From Tolypothrix sp. PCC 7712 (lineage in GTDB: Bacteria > Cyanobacteriota > Cyanobacteriia > Cyanobacteriales > Nostocaceae): a stretch of DNA of 64,000 nucleotides. The number at the start of each line of letters is the position of its first letter. Within the stretch, counting starts at the first letter, position 1. A program made the position numbers and the translations under genes. Under the pieces are notes generated by a model that saw only the letters and a list, made by a program, of their open reading frames with translations, was not told where the DNA came from and searched no databases. The stretch lies in assembly GCF_025860405.1 (NCBI RefSeq), contig NZ_CP063785.1, forward strand, positions 7,441,390 through 7,505,389, written 5' to 3'. This document shows, piece after piece, positions 6,331 to 15,917 of the stretch.

Positions 6331-8844
6331 ATGAAGAAACTATATTTACTGGAAAATTTTGGACTAGCTGTCATACTTGCCATATTTATCAATCAACAAG
6401 CTTTAGCTGTAACAAAAGAAGATCATCAAATTCCCCAACTTTCAGATATTAAGCTTCCTCACACAAGTGTCAAGGAGTGGCTAGCTCAACAAGAGCAATC
6501 TACTATTCTAATAACAGGGATAAAGTTGAATCAGACGGCTACTGGGCTAGAAGTGATTTTAGAAACATCTGCATCTGACAAGCTGCAAGCCACAACTAAA
6601 ATAGAAGGTAATAACTTTCTTGCAAATATTCCTAATGCACAACTGCGTTTAGCAAGTGGTAACACTTTCCGTCAAGAAAAGCCAGTTGCGGGAATTACTG
6701 AAGTTTTGGCAGTAAATCAAGATGCAAATAGTATCCAAATTACTGTAGTGGGAACAACTCAGACCCCAAAAGTCGAATTATTTGACAGCGATGAAGGTTT
6801 AGTTTTAGGGGTGACACCAACAACACCTGAAACTCAACCATCAGTCGATAGCCAAAAACCTAATGAACCAGATATTGAACTAGTCGTTACCGCACAAAAA
6901 CGACCGGAAGACGCACAGGATGTACCCATTAGTGTGACGGTAATACCTCGTCAGGAAATAGAAGATGCTCAAATCGATTCTTTGATTGATATTGCCAATC
7001 AAACGCCCAACTTTAACTTTCTTCCCACATCTTCCGGCGGTACCGAGTTTAGTAATTACAGTTTGCGGGGTTTGAACAATCAAAATTTCCTGACTGCTCA
7101 GGATAGCGTAGCCTTTTATATTGATGATGTTCCCATTGACTATAACGGTTTTCTAGACTTGGCTTTACTCGATCTAGAACAAATAGAAGTGCTAAGAGGC
7201 CCGCAAAGTACGCTCTACGGACGAAATAGTTCTGGTGGGGTCGTCAATATCATTTCTCGTCAAGCAACGCCAGAACCAGAAACACGACTTAGTGCAAGTT
7301 ACGGTAGATTTAACAGCCGCGAATTCCAATTTTCTCTCAACGATGCTTTAGTTGACGATAAACTATCACTGCGAATTGCGGGAGCTTACAGAGGACAGGA
7401 TGGATTTATTAGGAACCTAGCCACAGGTAATGAAATAGGCGAGCGATCGCGGTTAGCTGCAAGAGCGCAACTTTTGTGGACACCCACACCTGACTGGACA
7501 GTATCTTTTAATAGCTATAACAGCTTTACAGATGATGGTAATCCGACTTATAACAAGCTAAATCCTGCTGACCCATTCGAGGTTAATTTACAAACAGAAG
7601 GATACAATAAGTTAGATACAAATACCCAAGCTTTAAAAATCGGTTACAACGGTGGAGGTTTCCGAGCCACATCCATCACCGCACGTCGTTTTACCCATCA
7701 AGAAAACCTTGTGCCGGGAAGCACAGGAGCGGTACAAATTATTGATGGTATTGACTCCACATTATGGACGCAGGAATTACGTTTCCAATCTCCAGAAACG
7801 GCAAAGCGTTTTCAATGGTTGTTAGGTGCTTACTACGAATCTCGTGACTTTAACGTTGGCGATGCTCAAACCGACTTTCCTGGATTTGGCAGATTTAGAC
7901 GTACTGGAGACGATTATCGTCAAACCTACGCGGTATTTGGACAACTAGATTATCAGCTGATAGAACCATTAACTGTATTTGCTGGTTTACGTTACGAATC
8001 TAGTGATGCATCTTCAGATAGTACTTATGACTCAGTAAACGCTAATGGAACGCTAACTCCACTGCGTCCGGCATTCACCAATGAAAAAGTCAGTAATAAT
8101 GCTTTGATTCCCCGCTTCGGTTTGAAATATCAATTCAATCCTAATGTAATGGGATACGTGACCATTGCCCAAGGTTATAGACCGGGGGGATTAAACTATC
8201 GAGCCAATAGCGAAGCAGAACTGCGATTTGGAGAAGAAAAAACCTGGAGTTATGAAGTGGGTTTGAAATCTTCTTGGCTGGATAATCGTTTAATTGCTAA
8301 CCTATCAATCTTTCACAACGATGTAAATAATTATCAAGTTTTGCAATATGACGCAAGTGGTTTTTTTGGCAGAGTTAACAATGTTGACCTCCAAGCCACT
8401 GGAGTAGAATTTGAACTAAAAGCAAAACCAGCTAAAGGATTCGATTTAACTGCATCAGTTGGTTATGTAGATAGTATATACAAAAACTACCTAAATTCCG
8501 ATACAGGTGTAGACTTAAGCAATAATCAAGTTCCCCTTTCCCCACAATTTACCTACAATTTAGCTGCTCAATATCGCAGTTCGGGAGGCTTATTTGCTCG
8601 TGCAGAATTGCGTGGTTATGGGATTACTTATTTTGATGATGCGAACCAAATCAAGCAAGAACCATATGCCTTAGTTAATGCCCGCATCGGTTATGAAGCT
8701 GAGAAATATGGCATTTATTTATATGCAAATAACTTGTTTGATACTCGCTACATCACCTCTGGATTCTTGTTTCCAGTACCGGATGGAACCGCAGGATTTG
8801 GCGATCCCGTGACCTATGGCGTGCAAGTTAAAGCTAATTTTTAA
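6331..8844 (+). CDS. AMIN-domain TonB-dependent outer-membrane receptor
   Basis: An 837-aa protein. Residues 1-26 form a signal peptide with a QALA cleavage site. Residues ~55-160 (ILITGIKLNQTATGLEVIL onward) are an AMIN domain, which binds peptidoglycan and is typical of cyanobacterial TonB receptors. The plug follows at ~185-310 (ELVVTAQKRPEDAQDVPISV; then IEVLRGPQSTLYGRNSSGGV), and ~330-837 is the beta-barrel ending in the terminal phenylalanine of VKANF used for BamA insertion. It is transcribed away from the INLP operon across a shared 1-kb gap and is followed by an RhtX-like permease. The likely substrate is therefore the metal complex of the locally made lipopeptide, imported with TonB/ExbBD energy. 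The ligand is inference; the receptor family is certain. Confidence 0.93.
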   Translation: MKKLYLLENFGLAVILAIFINQQALAVTKEDHQIPQLSDIKLPHTSVKEWLAQQEQSTILITGIKLNQTATGLEVILETSASDKLQATTKIEGNNFLANIPNAQLRLASGNTFRQEKPVAGITEVLAVNQDANSIQITVVGTTQTPKVELFDSDEGLVLGVTPTTPETQPSVDSQKPNEPDIELVVTAQKRPEDAQDVPISVTVIPRQEIEDAQIDSLIDIANQTPNFNFLPTSSGGTEFSNYSLRGLNNQNFLTAQDSVAFYIDDVPIDYNGFLDLALLDLEQIEVLRGPQSTLYGRNSSGGVVNIISRQATPEPETRLSASYGRFNSREFQFSLNDALVDDKLSLRIAGAYRGQDGFIRNLATGNEIGERSRLAARAQLLWTPTPDWTVSFNSYNSFTDDGNPTYNKLNPADPFEVNLQTEGYNKLDTNTQALKIGYNGGGFRATSITARRFTHQENLVPGSTGAVQIIDGIDSTLWTQELRFQSPETAKRFQWLLGAYYESRDFNVGDAQTDFPGFGRFRRTGDDYRQTYAVFGQLDYQLIEPLTVFAGLRYESSDASSDSTYDSVNANGTLTPLRPAFTNEKVSNNALIPRFGLKYQFNPNVMGYVTIAQGYRPGGLNYRANSEAELRFGEEKTWSYEVGLKSSWLDNRLIANLSIFHNDVNNYQVLQYDASGFFGRVNNVDLQATGVEFELKAKPAKGFDLTASVGYVDSIYKNYLNSDTGVDLSNNQVPLSPQFTYNLAAQYRSSGGLFARAELRGYGITYFDDANQIKQEPYALVNARIGYEAEKYGIYLYANNLFDTRYITSGFLFPVPDGTAGFGDPVTYGVQVKANF

Positions 8845-8854
8845 TTTAATTGTT

Positions 8855-8893
8855 ATAGCGATGGGAAAAATTATCTTTTCTGTCGCTATTTTT
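8855..8893 (+). terminator. Intrinsic terminator or attenuator after the receptor gene
   Basis: ATAGCGA at 8855-8861 pairs with TCGCTAT at 8883-8889, with an inner GAAAA/TTTTC pairing, followed by a short T run. It lies between the receptor and permease genes, so permease expression may be lower than receptor expression. Confidence 0.65.
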
Positions 8894-8918
8894 GATTTGT
8901 TATCCTCCGCATATCGCC

Positions 8919-10100
8919 ATGCTTGCTAAATTAATTCTACTTGCCGCACTTTATACTACTCAATTCATTCCGACAACCTTTTTTATTCAAACCGTACCTG
9001 TTTTTATGCGACAACAAAATATGTCGCTGGATGCTATCGGGTTGTTAAGTTTTCTCATTCTTCCCTCAGCGTTAAAATTTCTGTGGTCGCCTTTTATTGA
9101 CCGCTACAGTTTGCCAAAGTTAGGACATTATCGCGGTTGGATTATCTGTTTTCAACTTCTGTTAGCACTTGTAACATTTGGATGTGGATTTATTGATATT
9201 CGAGAGCATTTTAATATCTTAATTGTTTGTATGTTTCTCGCTTTTTTATTCTCCGCCAGCCAAGATATTGCCACTGATGCCTTAGCCGTAAATTTACTCG
9301 AACTACGAGAAAGAGGATTAGGAAATGCTATTCAAGCTGGTGGAAATGTTTTTGGTGCTATTATTGGTGGGGGCGGAGTGCTGATTCTACTAGATAGAAT
9401 CGGCTGGCGGTATAGCTTAATAATTATGTCAGTTGTAATTTTACTGACTTTAATTCCAGTAATATTGTATAAAGAACAAGTTAGTCATAAATCTCAGAAA
9501 TCAAACTTTTTTAAATCTTATTTTCTACCTTTTATCAACTTTCTCTCGCGTCCCAAAGCATTACCGTGGCTTTTCGTTATATTGCTATATATGGGATGCG
9601 AAATGATGTCAGGGACAATGCTGCGTCCGCTTTTTGTTGATAGAGGTTTGTCGCTCTCAGATATCGGCTTGATGTTAGGTATTATTAGTTACAGTGTCCG
9701 TATTATTAGTGCTTTGATTGCAGGATTTTTAATTACCCACTTGGGAAGGTTACGTTCTCTAACTCTATTTGGTTTTGCTGCCAGCATGATGACACTTTTG
9801 TACATCATACCTGCAATTGGTATCAGTAGTTTACCTGTGCTGTATGCTGTTAGTATCACAGTCAATGCAGTCCAAAGTATGGCATATACTGCATTACTAA
9901 GCGCCATGATGGATAAATGCGAATCAGCAACAGCCGCTACTGATTATGCACTTCAAGTATCAGTAGTATACCTTGGGGGAATTGCTGCTTCAGTTCTGAG
10001 TGGTGCGATCGCCAATGCTATGGGATATACATTTATGTTTGTAATTAGTGCTGCACTGAGTTTATTAAGCGTATTAATCATCACTAAATTGCAGACATAG
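8919..10100 (+). CDS. PAT/RhtX-FptX-like inner-membrane siderophore permease
   Basis: About 393 aa with ~12 hydrophobic segments. The hallmark ASQDIATDALAVNLL near residue 120 is shared by AmpG-type muropeptide permeases and by the RhtX/FptX family, single-protein importers of rhizobactin and pyochelin. It follows the TonB receptor by 74 bp, which favours the siderophore-import branch. I chose the ATG at 8919. A TTG at 8892 would add nine residues but falls inside the T run of the preceding hairpin. Neither start has a good ribosome site. If the pairing is right, metallophore crosses the outer membrane through the receptor and the plasma membrane through this protein. AmpG-like cell-wall recycling is the alternative. 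Confidence 0.82.
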   Translation: MLAKLILLAALYTTQFIPTTFFIQTVPVFMRQQNMSLDAIGLLSFLILPSALKFLWSPFIDRYSLPKLGHYRGWIICFQLLLALVTFGCGFIDIREHFNILIVCMFLAFLFSASQDIATDALAVNLLELRERGLGNAIQAGGNVFGAIIGGGGVLILLDRIGWRYSLIIMSVVILLTLIPVILYKEQVSHKSQKSNFFKSYFLPFINFLSRPKALPWLFVILLYMGCEMMSGTMLRPLFVDRGLSLSDIGLMLGIISYSVRIISALIAGFLITHLGRLRSLTLFGFAASMMTLLYIIPAIGISSLPVLYAVSITVNAVQSMAYTALLSAMMDKCESATAATDYALQVSVVYLGGIAASVLSGAIANAMGYTFMFVISAALSLLSVLIITKLQT

Positions 10101-10170
10101 AACTGAAACCTTCGTAAGGCATATCCCTCTTCTAAGGGTAATTGAAGAACAAGGCAAAGCGATCGCATGA

Positions 10171-10401
10171 GTGAAGAAAGGAATTCATGAGAGCTGGTGT
10201 GATAATCCCACGGGATTGTTTATCAACAGGTGCAAAAGTGGGGCTAAGGGCAACAATACAGTAACGAGCAATGTGAGTACTTGGTTCGAGTGGGCCAGGA
10301 AACAGAGGATTGTGATTGCGATGTTTGGTAGTGTCGTTTTTACACCGGATGGGGATGCGGTGGAAGTACAGGAGATGATGCGGCGGTATCCGGTAAATTA
10401 A
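10171..10401 (+). pseudogene. C-terminal fragment of an uncharacterised protein
   Basis: A 76-codon frame opening with GTG immediately after an in-frame stop. The readable part (WFEWARKQRIVIAMFGSVVF, then EVQEMMRRYPVN) has the look of a conserved cyanobacterial C-terminus, but I cannot name a family. The absence of an N-terminal half and the adjacent IS remnant suggest a leftover. Confidence 0.4.
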
Positions 10402-10554
10402 AATACGTAAATATAAAAAGTATTTTATAACACTTTAATTAGGAGATTACACAGGTATGCTGCAATGCCAAGCCTTAACTAAATTTTTCCGTTAAGTCTC
10501 TACTCATCGTTAATTTAAAAAATGAGCTTGTTTGTTGTAACACTAGAATTTAAT

Positions 10555-11209
10555 GGCGTTGTTGCGTGAATAGGCAAAATGGTAAATTCTACCTATGCCT
10601 ATGTTAGCTTGCCACCTAGCCCTGCATATGATGACGAAAGCAAGCGTACAAAGTGAAAAATTGGAACGCTTATGATGCAGCACTAAAGCAACGAGGCAGT
10701 ATAACTTTCTGGGTAAATGAAGAGATAATCGAGCAGTGGCGTAACCAACAGAAGACAGGTAGAAAGGGTAGTTCCAATTATTACAGTGACGTGGTGATCG
10801 CTAAAATGGGGACGATTCAGTCGGTGTTTCATCTATCAGGGCGGCAAGCAGCAATTCCACCTCGTAGCAACGCCAAAATTCAACAACACCCAGACTGGCA
10901 AGCACAGCTACATCCTAGAGATGAAAACCTCCGACGGGTGAACCAAGTCGGGCTTAAGCAATGGAAACAAGAAACTGGTTATCATCGTCGTTCTTTGTCC
11001 GAAACTGCAATCTTTCGCCTTAAAATCATCAATGGTTGTAAGTTAAGACGACGCTATGCATGATAATCAGGCTGTTGAGTTATTTCTACAATGTGCCGCG
11101 CTTAATCGCATGATCCAGTTAGGTAAACCAGACACTTACAAAGTTGAAGGTTAATTTCAAATCCAATTACGGATTGGTATGTCCTTTTTTTCTTTCATGC
11201 AACAAAGCC
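10555..11209 (+). mobile_element. IS5-like element remnant with terminal inverted repeats
   Basis: Left end GGCGTTGTTGCGTGAA (10555-10570) and right end TTCATGCAACAAAGCC (11194-11209) are imperfect inverse complements. They enclose a shortened transposase. At ~655 bp it is too short for a complete element. I see no convincing target duplication. Confidence 0.75.
10653..11154 (+). pseudogene. Internally deleted and frameshifted IS5-family transposase
   Basis: The frame from 10653 reads as the N-terminus of an IS5-type DDE transposase (NWNAYDAALKQRGSITFW). It jumps around codon 67 to sequence from the C-terminal third (ETGYHRRSLSETAIFRLK) and then shifts frame; a second frame from 11059 gives the usual C-terminus (NQAVELFLQCAALNRM, ending YKVEG). 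The catalytic core is missing, so it cannot be active. Confidence 0.8.
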
Positions 11210-11285
11210 GCTCGATGCTTCAAACTGCCAAAAAGTAGCTAGCTTGGCTCAATTGTGTTAACATCAATCGAGAAAAGATGCAGAA

Positions 11286-13997
11286 ATGGGCAAAACACGC
11301 CCCATGAATTATCTACAGAAATTTCATCTAGTCGAGGCAGAAAAAGCGCGAGTCTTAGGGCAATTTTTTGAGGCTGAAGAGTTTTACGAACGAGCGATCG
11401 CTCTTGCTGCTGAAAATGAGTTTATCCAGGAAGAAGCACTCGCCTATGAATTAGCGGCAAAACATTATTTGGCGCGAGGTCGGTCAAAAATTGCCCAAAC
11501 CTACATGAAAGAGGCGCACTATTGCTACGATCGCTGGGGCGCAACCGCTAAAGTTAAAGATTTAGAAAAACGCTATCCACAACTCCTCAAAACCAACCTA
11601 GTTCGGCAATCACATTCAATCGTGACCGATGAAACTATCCGTCATCCGACTGCGGCGATCGATTTGGCGGCGGTGATGAAAGCGGCTCAAGCCATCTCAG
11701 AAATGATCCATCTCGATCAATTAACTGCAACGTTGATGCAGGTGGTGATAGAAAATACCGGAGCCGAAACTGGCGCTCTGATTCTCTTGGAAGATGATCG
11801 GCTCACTGTTGTGGCTCAGTGCAGTGGAAGTAGACAGTGTAACCTAGAAAAGATCACTGTTGCTGGCTGTGCGACAATTCCTGTCTCCGTTATCCAATCA
11901 GTAGAACGCACATCTGAAACTCTGGTGTTTGATGATGCAGTCAGCGAACCGTCTTTTTTGACTGATCGGTATATTCAAAACCAACAAACGCGATCGCTCC
12001 TGTGTATGCCCATTCTCAAGCAAAATCAGCTGATTGGCATACTTTATCTGGAGAACAATCTCAGTCCCGGAGTGTTTACTAGCGATCGCTTGCAAGTACT
12101 TAAACTGTTGATTGCTCAGGCAGCAATTTCACTAGAAAATGCTCGGTTATATGAACGGTTATCGGATTATTCCGAAACACTGGAAAGGAAGGTAGAAGAG
12201 CAAACTCAAGCTTTGCAGCAGGAAATCGCGGAACGGCAACAAACCGAAGCCGCATTGAGACAAAGTGAAGCAAATTATCGCAACCTGCTACAAACCGCGA
12301 ATTCCGTTATCATTCGCTATGATCCGCAAGGACGGATTCGCTACATCAACGATTATGGGGTAAAACTTCTTGGCTATGAAGAACATCAGATTTTAGGGCG
12401 GAGCTTATTTGAAACCATCATTCCAGAAACAGAACTTTCTGGACGTGATGTGAGACCCTTTGTCCATGATTTACTTCGTAATCCTCAATCGTACCCGCAA
12501 GGCGAGGGTGAAAACCTGTGTCGAGACGGTCGGCGAGTTTGGGTTGTTTGGTCAAATCAAGCCATCTTCAATGAACAAGGAGATGTCGTTGAAATCTTAT
12601 CGGTTGGCAATGACACCACCCAGCGTAGACAAGCAGAAGAGGCATTACAACGCAGTGAAGCCAAGTTCCGAACTATCTTTGAAAACTCCCAGGTTGGCAT
12701 CTACCGAACCCGCACCGATGATGGCTTAATTCTCAATGCCAATCAACGCTTTGCCGATCTGTTTGGTTTTGATTCACCCCAAGAAATTATTGGAATTGAA
12801 CACACTATAGGCTATTGGGTCAATCCCAGCGATCGCCAACAAGGCATTGAGGTGATGAAGCGGGATGGGGAAGTGCGAAGCTATGAAGCACAGATGCGAA
12901 AACGAGATGGGACAGTGTTTTGGGGACTTTTCTCTTCTTATTTGAATGCAGCCGATGACTACATCGAAGGGGTGATTGCAGATATTAGCGATCGCAAACA
13001 GGCAGAAGTAGCGTTGCAAGCCTCTGAAGCAGAACTGCGATCGCTCTTTTCAGCCATTCCCGATCCGCTGTGTATCTTCACTGCCCAAGGGCAATTGATC
13101 TGTGCAATCAAAGGAAATCCGTCATATGGAGAGTTGCATAGGGAGGAGTATATTGGTAAAACACTGCATCAACTCTATGCTACGGGACAAGCTGATGAAT
13201 TTCTGAGTTACATTCAGCAGGTGCTGAGAACCCAACAAGTACTCACAGTTGAATACAGCCAGTGGATAGCTGGACGAGAAATGTGGTTTTCGGCTCGCAT
13301 TGCACCGATTCGGCACGAACAGGTGATTTGGATAGCGCGAGATATTACACTGCAAAAGCGAGCAGAAGCAGCCTCAATTTTGGAAGAACGCAACCGCATG
13401 GCGCGTGAAATTCACGACACACTCGCTCAGGCGTTTACAGGCATTCTGGCTCAGGTGGGAGCGGCAAAACAGGTGCTAACGGATGATTTAGAAGCCACGG
13501 AGGCACACCTAGACCTGATCAAAGAATTGGCGCGAACTGGACTGGTTGAAGCGCGGCGATCGGTAGTAGCGCTCCGTCCTCAGCTTTTGGAGGAAGGCAG
13601 TCTACAGAGCGCTCTACATCGTCTCGTCGCTCAACTCAGAACTGCCGCAATGGATACCACTTTATATTATGAGATTGAGGGTGCAGTATATTCTCTGCCG
13701 ACTGAAGTCGAGAGTAATCTACTGCGGATTGGGCAGGAAGCCTTAACCAATGCGATTCGACACGCCAATGCTGATGAAATTCGAGTGGAGCTAATCTACG
13801 ATCGCGATCGGTTTTGCTTGCGCGTGAGAGACAATGGACAGGGCTTTGGAGTTGGGATTATTCCAGCCTCTCTTGGTTTTGGCTTACTAGGCATGAGCGA
13901 ACGGGCAGAGCGCATCGGCGCACAACTCACGATTAGGAGTCAACCTGGAGAAGGAACAGAGATGATTGTTACCGTCGATCAGGAGGCGTTACCATGA
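11286..13997 (+). CDS. GAF/PAS sensor histidine kinase (HisKA_3 type)
   Basis: A 903-aa cytoplasmic kinase without membrane segments. Residues ~1-100 (KARVLGQFFEAEEFYERAIA ... YCYDRWGATAKVKDLEKRYP) match the helical segment that usually follows the kinase/AAA module in giant cyanobacterial Ser/Thr-kinase-ATPase-histidine-kinase proteins. Then come GAF (~135-285), a coiled coil (~290-320), three PAS/PAC units (~325-440, 450-565, 575-695), the dimerisation/phosphoacceptor motif MAREIHDTLAQAF with H710, and a HATPase domain (EALTNAIRHANA; DNGQGFG; GFGLLGMSERAE). The partner regulator overlaps by four bases. The N-terminus looks like a truncated relic of the giant form that kept its signalling half. 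The signal is unknown; GAF could bind a bilin or cyclic nucleotide, but no diagnostic residue settles it. Confidence 0.92.
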   Translation: MGKTRPMNYLQKFHLVEAEKARVLGQFFEAEEFYERAIALAAENEFIQEEALAYELAAKHYLARGRSKIAQTYMKEAHYCYDRWGATAKVKDLEKRYPQLLKTNLVRQSHSIVTDETIRHPTAAIDLAAVMKAAQAISEMIHLDQLTATLMQVVIENTGAETGALILLEDDRLTVVAQCSGSRQCNLEKITVAGCATIPVSVIQSVERTSETLVFDDAVSEPSFLTDRYIQNQQTRSLLCMPILKQNQLIGILYLENNLSPGVFTSDRLQVLKLLIAQAAISLENARLYERLSDYSETLERKVEEQTQALQQEIAERQQTEAALRQSEANYRNLLQTANSVIIRYDPQGRIRYINDYGVKLLGYEEHQILGRSLFETIIPETELSGRDVRPFVHDLLRNPQSYPQGEGENLCRDGRRVWVVWSNQAIFNEQGDVVEILSVGNDTTQRRQAEEALQRSEAKFRTIFENSQVGIYRTRTDDGLILNANQRFADLFGFDSPQEIIGIEHTIGYWVNPSDRQQGIEVMKRDGEVRSYEAQMRKRDGTVFWGLFSSYLNAADDYIEGVIADISDRKQAEVALQASEAELRSLFSAIPDPLCIFTAQGQLICAIKGNPSYGELHREEYIGKTLHQLYATGQADEFLSYIQQVLRTQQVLTVEYSQWIAGREMWFSARIAPIRHEQVIWIARDITLQKRAEAASILEERNRMAREIHDTLAQAFTGILAQVGAAKQVLTDDLEATEAHLDLIKELARTGLVEARRSVVALRPQLLEEGSLQSALHRLVAQLRTAAMDTTLYYEIEGAVYSLPTEVESNLLRIGQEALTNAIRHANADEIRVELIYDRDRFCLRVRDNGQGFGVGIIPASLGFGLLGMSERAERIGAQLTIRSQPGEGTEMIVTVDQEALP

Positions 13998-14617
13998 GCC
14001 AAGCCATTCGGGTTCTGATTGCAGACGATCATGCTATTTTTCGGCAAGGATTAGCCACCATTATTAACCGTGACCCAGATATGCAGGTGATTGCCCAAGC
14101 CGAAAATGGGGAACAAGCGATCGCTCTATTTGGGGAACACCAACCAGATGTCACGCTCATGGATCTGCGAATGCCTGAAGTGGAAGGAGTTGCCGCCATC
14201 GGTGCAATTTGTGCTACTGCTAAATCTGCTCGGATTATTGTACTGACCACGTATGATAGTGACGAAGATATTTATCGGGGATTGCAGGCAGGCGCAAAAG
14301 GATATCTGTTGAAAGAAACTGAACCTGACGAGCTTCTGAATGCTATTCGTACCGTTCATCGGGGTCAGAAGTATATTCCGCCTGATGTAGGAGCAAAGTT
14401 GGTACAGCGCCTCAGCAATCCAGAACTGAGTGAAAGAGAACTAGAAGTACTCCGCTCACTGGCGCAGGGAATGAGCAATGCCGATATTGCAGCTGCTTTG
14501 AGTATTGGTGAAGGCACTGTCAAATCTCATGTCAATCGGATTTTGAATAAGTTGGATGTGAGCGATCGCACCCAAGCTGTAATTGTTGCCGTTAAACGCG
14601 GCATTGTTAATTTATGA
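13994..14617 (+). CDS. NarL/FixJ-type response regulator
   Basis: A 207-aa two-domain regulator. The receiver domain has the acidic pair D11-D12, phosphoacceptor D57 (VTLMDLRMPEVEG), the switch threonine (VLTTYDS) and the lysine (KGYLLKE). A LuxR-type helix-turn-helix follows at ~140-200 (LSERELEVLRSLAQGMSNAD ... GTVKSHVNRILNKL). Its ATG overlaps the kinase TGA, so the two form a coupled operon and a cognate pair of the NarX/NarL type. The targets are unknown; nothing nearby shows a matching tandem site. Confidence 0.95.
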   Translation: MSQAIRVLIADDHAIFRQGLATIINRDPDMQVIAQAENGEQAIALFGEHQPDVTLMDLRMPEVEGVAAIGAICATAKSARIIVLTTYDSDEDIYRGLQAGAKGYLLKETEPDELLNAIRTVHRGQKYIPPDVGAKLVQRLSNPELSERELEVLRSLAQGMSNADIAAALSIGEGTVKSHVNRILNKLDVSDRTQAVIVAVKRGIVNL

Positions 14618-15098
14618 GGCGTACTTTCGATAGAAGTGGGATTCTAACTTGAGTTAGAACCAGCCTTCTACTCCACGATGGCATGGTTGCTCTATCCATT
14701 TATACTGTAAAATTTTTAACTTGCTATAGACGACAGCTTGAAGGCGATCTCCTATATTAAATTTATGCAAATAGAAGTGCATCCAATCAGGCAAATCATG
14801 CTCCTTGAGAGCGGTAATACCAATTCACAAAAAATTTGATACAGATGCAAACGCTAAAAAGTATGCTGAGTCTCACTTTCTTCATTTTGAATTTTGAATT
14901 TTGAATTGGTATAAGAGGCTGTCTCTAAAGAAATGTAAAGGGGACGGAAGCGGGCGATCGCAAACGCTCAAATCCTGATTCATACGACCAATCTGGTGCC
15001 TTTACACGGTTGATATCCGAAGTTTTCCGCCGGGAAGAGTAGACGCTAAAAGGAAACCCATTAGCTTTCTCAATAGATAGAACTAGGAGAATCCAATC
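14618..15098. other. Intergenic gap with one MITE-like unit
   Basis: No credible gene is visible in this 480-bp gap. It contains the 96-bp ATACCAATT-bounded element at 14817-14912. The SD TAGGAG for the next gene is at its right edge. Confidence 0.6.
14817..14912. repeat. MITE-like element, copy 1 (ATACCAATT...AATTGGTAT)
   Basis: A 96-bp unit with inverted ends ATACCAATT and AATTGGTAT, the right end preceded by three TTTTGAA heptamers. A second copy with the same ends and heptamers but a different middle is at 16492-16586. Confidence 0.75.
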
Positions 15099-15692
15099 AT
15101 GGTCAAACAGCAATCTGTAGACGAACAAGCAAATGGAAAGGCAACTAGCAACCTGACACCAGCCCAGGAGTTTTTGCAAGAAATCTGGGATGAGCATCTG
15201 CGGCTTGAGTTTGACGCTCACAACACTGAAGATACTCTCGCCACGATGGTTGAGGATGCTTACGTTAACGGCATTCCGGTAATGATTGGGGGAGTAGGGA
15301 AACCGGCACTGCGCGAGTTTTATTCCAAGTACTTCATTCCACAGATGCCGCCGGACATGGAGCTGACTCCAGTCTCGCGCACAATCGGAACCAATCAACT
15401 CGTCGATGAAATGCTAGTTAAGTTCACTCATACCATCCAGATGGACTGGATGCTACCTGGCATTGCTCCGACTCTTAAACGGGTTGAAGTGGCATTGGTA
15501 GTAATTGTTCAGTTTCGTGACGACAAGCTAGCCCACGAACACCTCTACTGGGATCAGGCGAGTGTATTGGTTCAACTCGGTATGCTTGATCCGGGTACAC
15601 TGCCCGTTGTAGGGGTTGACAGTGCACGCAAGGTACTTGATCCGAGCTTGCCCTCAAACGCACTGATCGATCGTGCCAGTGATCGCAACTAA
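15099..15692 (+). CDS. NTF2-like / SnoaL-fold protein
   Basis: A 197-aa soluble protein. The core ~30-160 (FLQEIWDEHLRLEFDAHNTE, then GKPALREFYSKYF and VVIVQFRDDKLAHEHLYWDQ) has the helix-then-sheet pattern of SnoaL/NTF2-like proteins, where a small molecule sits in a cone-shaped pocket. A TAGGAG ribosome site lies 9 bases before the ATG. Several members are annotated as dienelactone hydrolase-associated or steroid isomerase-like, but catalytic residues cannot be assigned here. It is flanked by repeats on both sides and shows no operon partner. Confidence 0.75.
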   Translation: MVKQQSVDEQANGKATSNLTPAQEFLQEIWDEHLRLEFDAHNTEDTLATMVEDAYVNGIPVMIGGVGKPALREFYSKYFIPQMPPDMELTPVSRTIGTNQLVDEMLVKFTHTIQMDWMLPGIAPTLKRVEVALVVIVQFRDDKLAHEHLYWDQASVLVQLGMLDPGTLPVVGVDSARKVLDPSLPSNALIDRASDRN

Positions 15693-15794
15693 GTGCAGGA
15701 GCCAGCAAATATCAATGCCTAAACCCGCCATTTTGCAACCAGGATCGTACTCATCCTGGTTGTAGGAGGCGCTTCTGATTGCTGGCTCCTACAC
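15693..15794. repeat. Nested inverted repeat, possible MITE or terminator
   Basis: The outer 16-bp arms GTGCAGGAGCCAGCAA (15693-15708) and its one-mismatch complement (15779-15794) enclose an inner hairpin CAACCAGGAT-7nt-ATCCTGGTTG (15736-15762). It starts directly behind the NTF2-like gene's stop, so it may also terminate transcription, though there is no T run after the inner stem. Confidence 0.6.
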
Positions 15795-15917
15795 GTATTG
15801 CTCATTGAGTTTTTGACAAAGTGACACAGCCATTCACAACAAGAGGTAACTATCATGATGCTGAATGGATTGAGTAAGTAAATTGCCAGGTTCCATGCTT
15901 GCTGCAAACATAAAAAA

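Noticed and set aside
8892..8918. TTG start for the permease
   Set aside because: It overlaps the T run of a hairpin and has no ribosome site; ATG 8919 is preferred.
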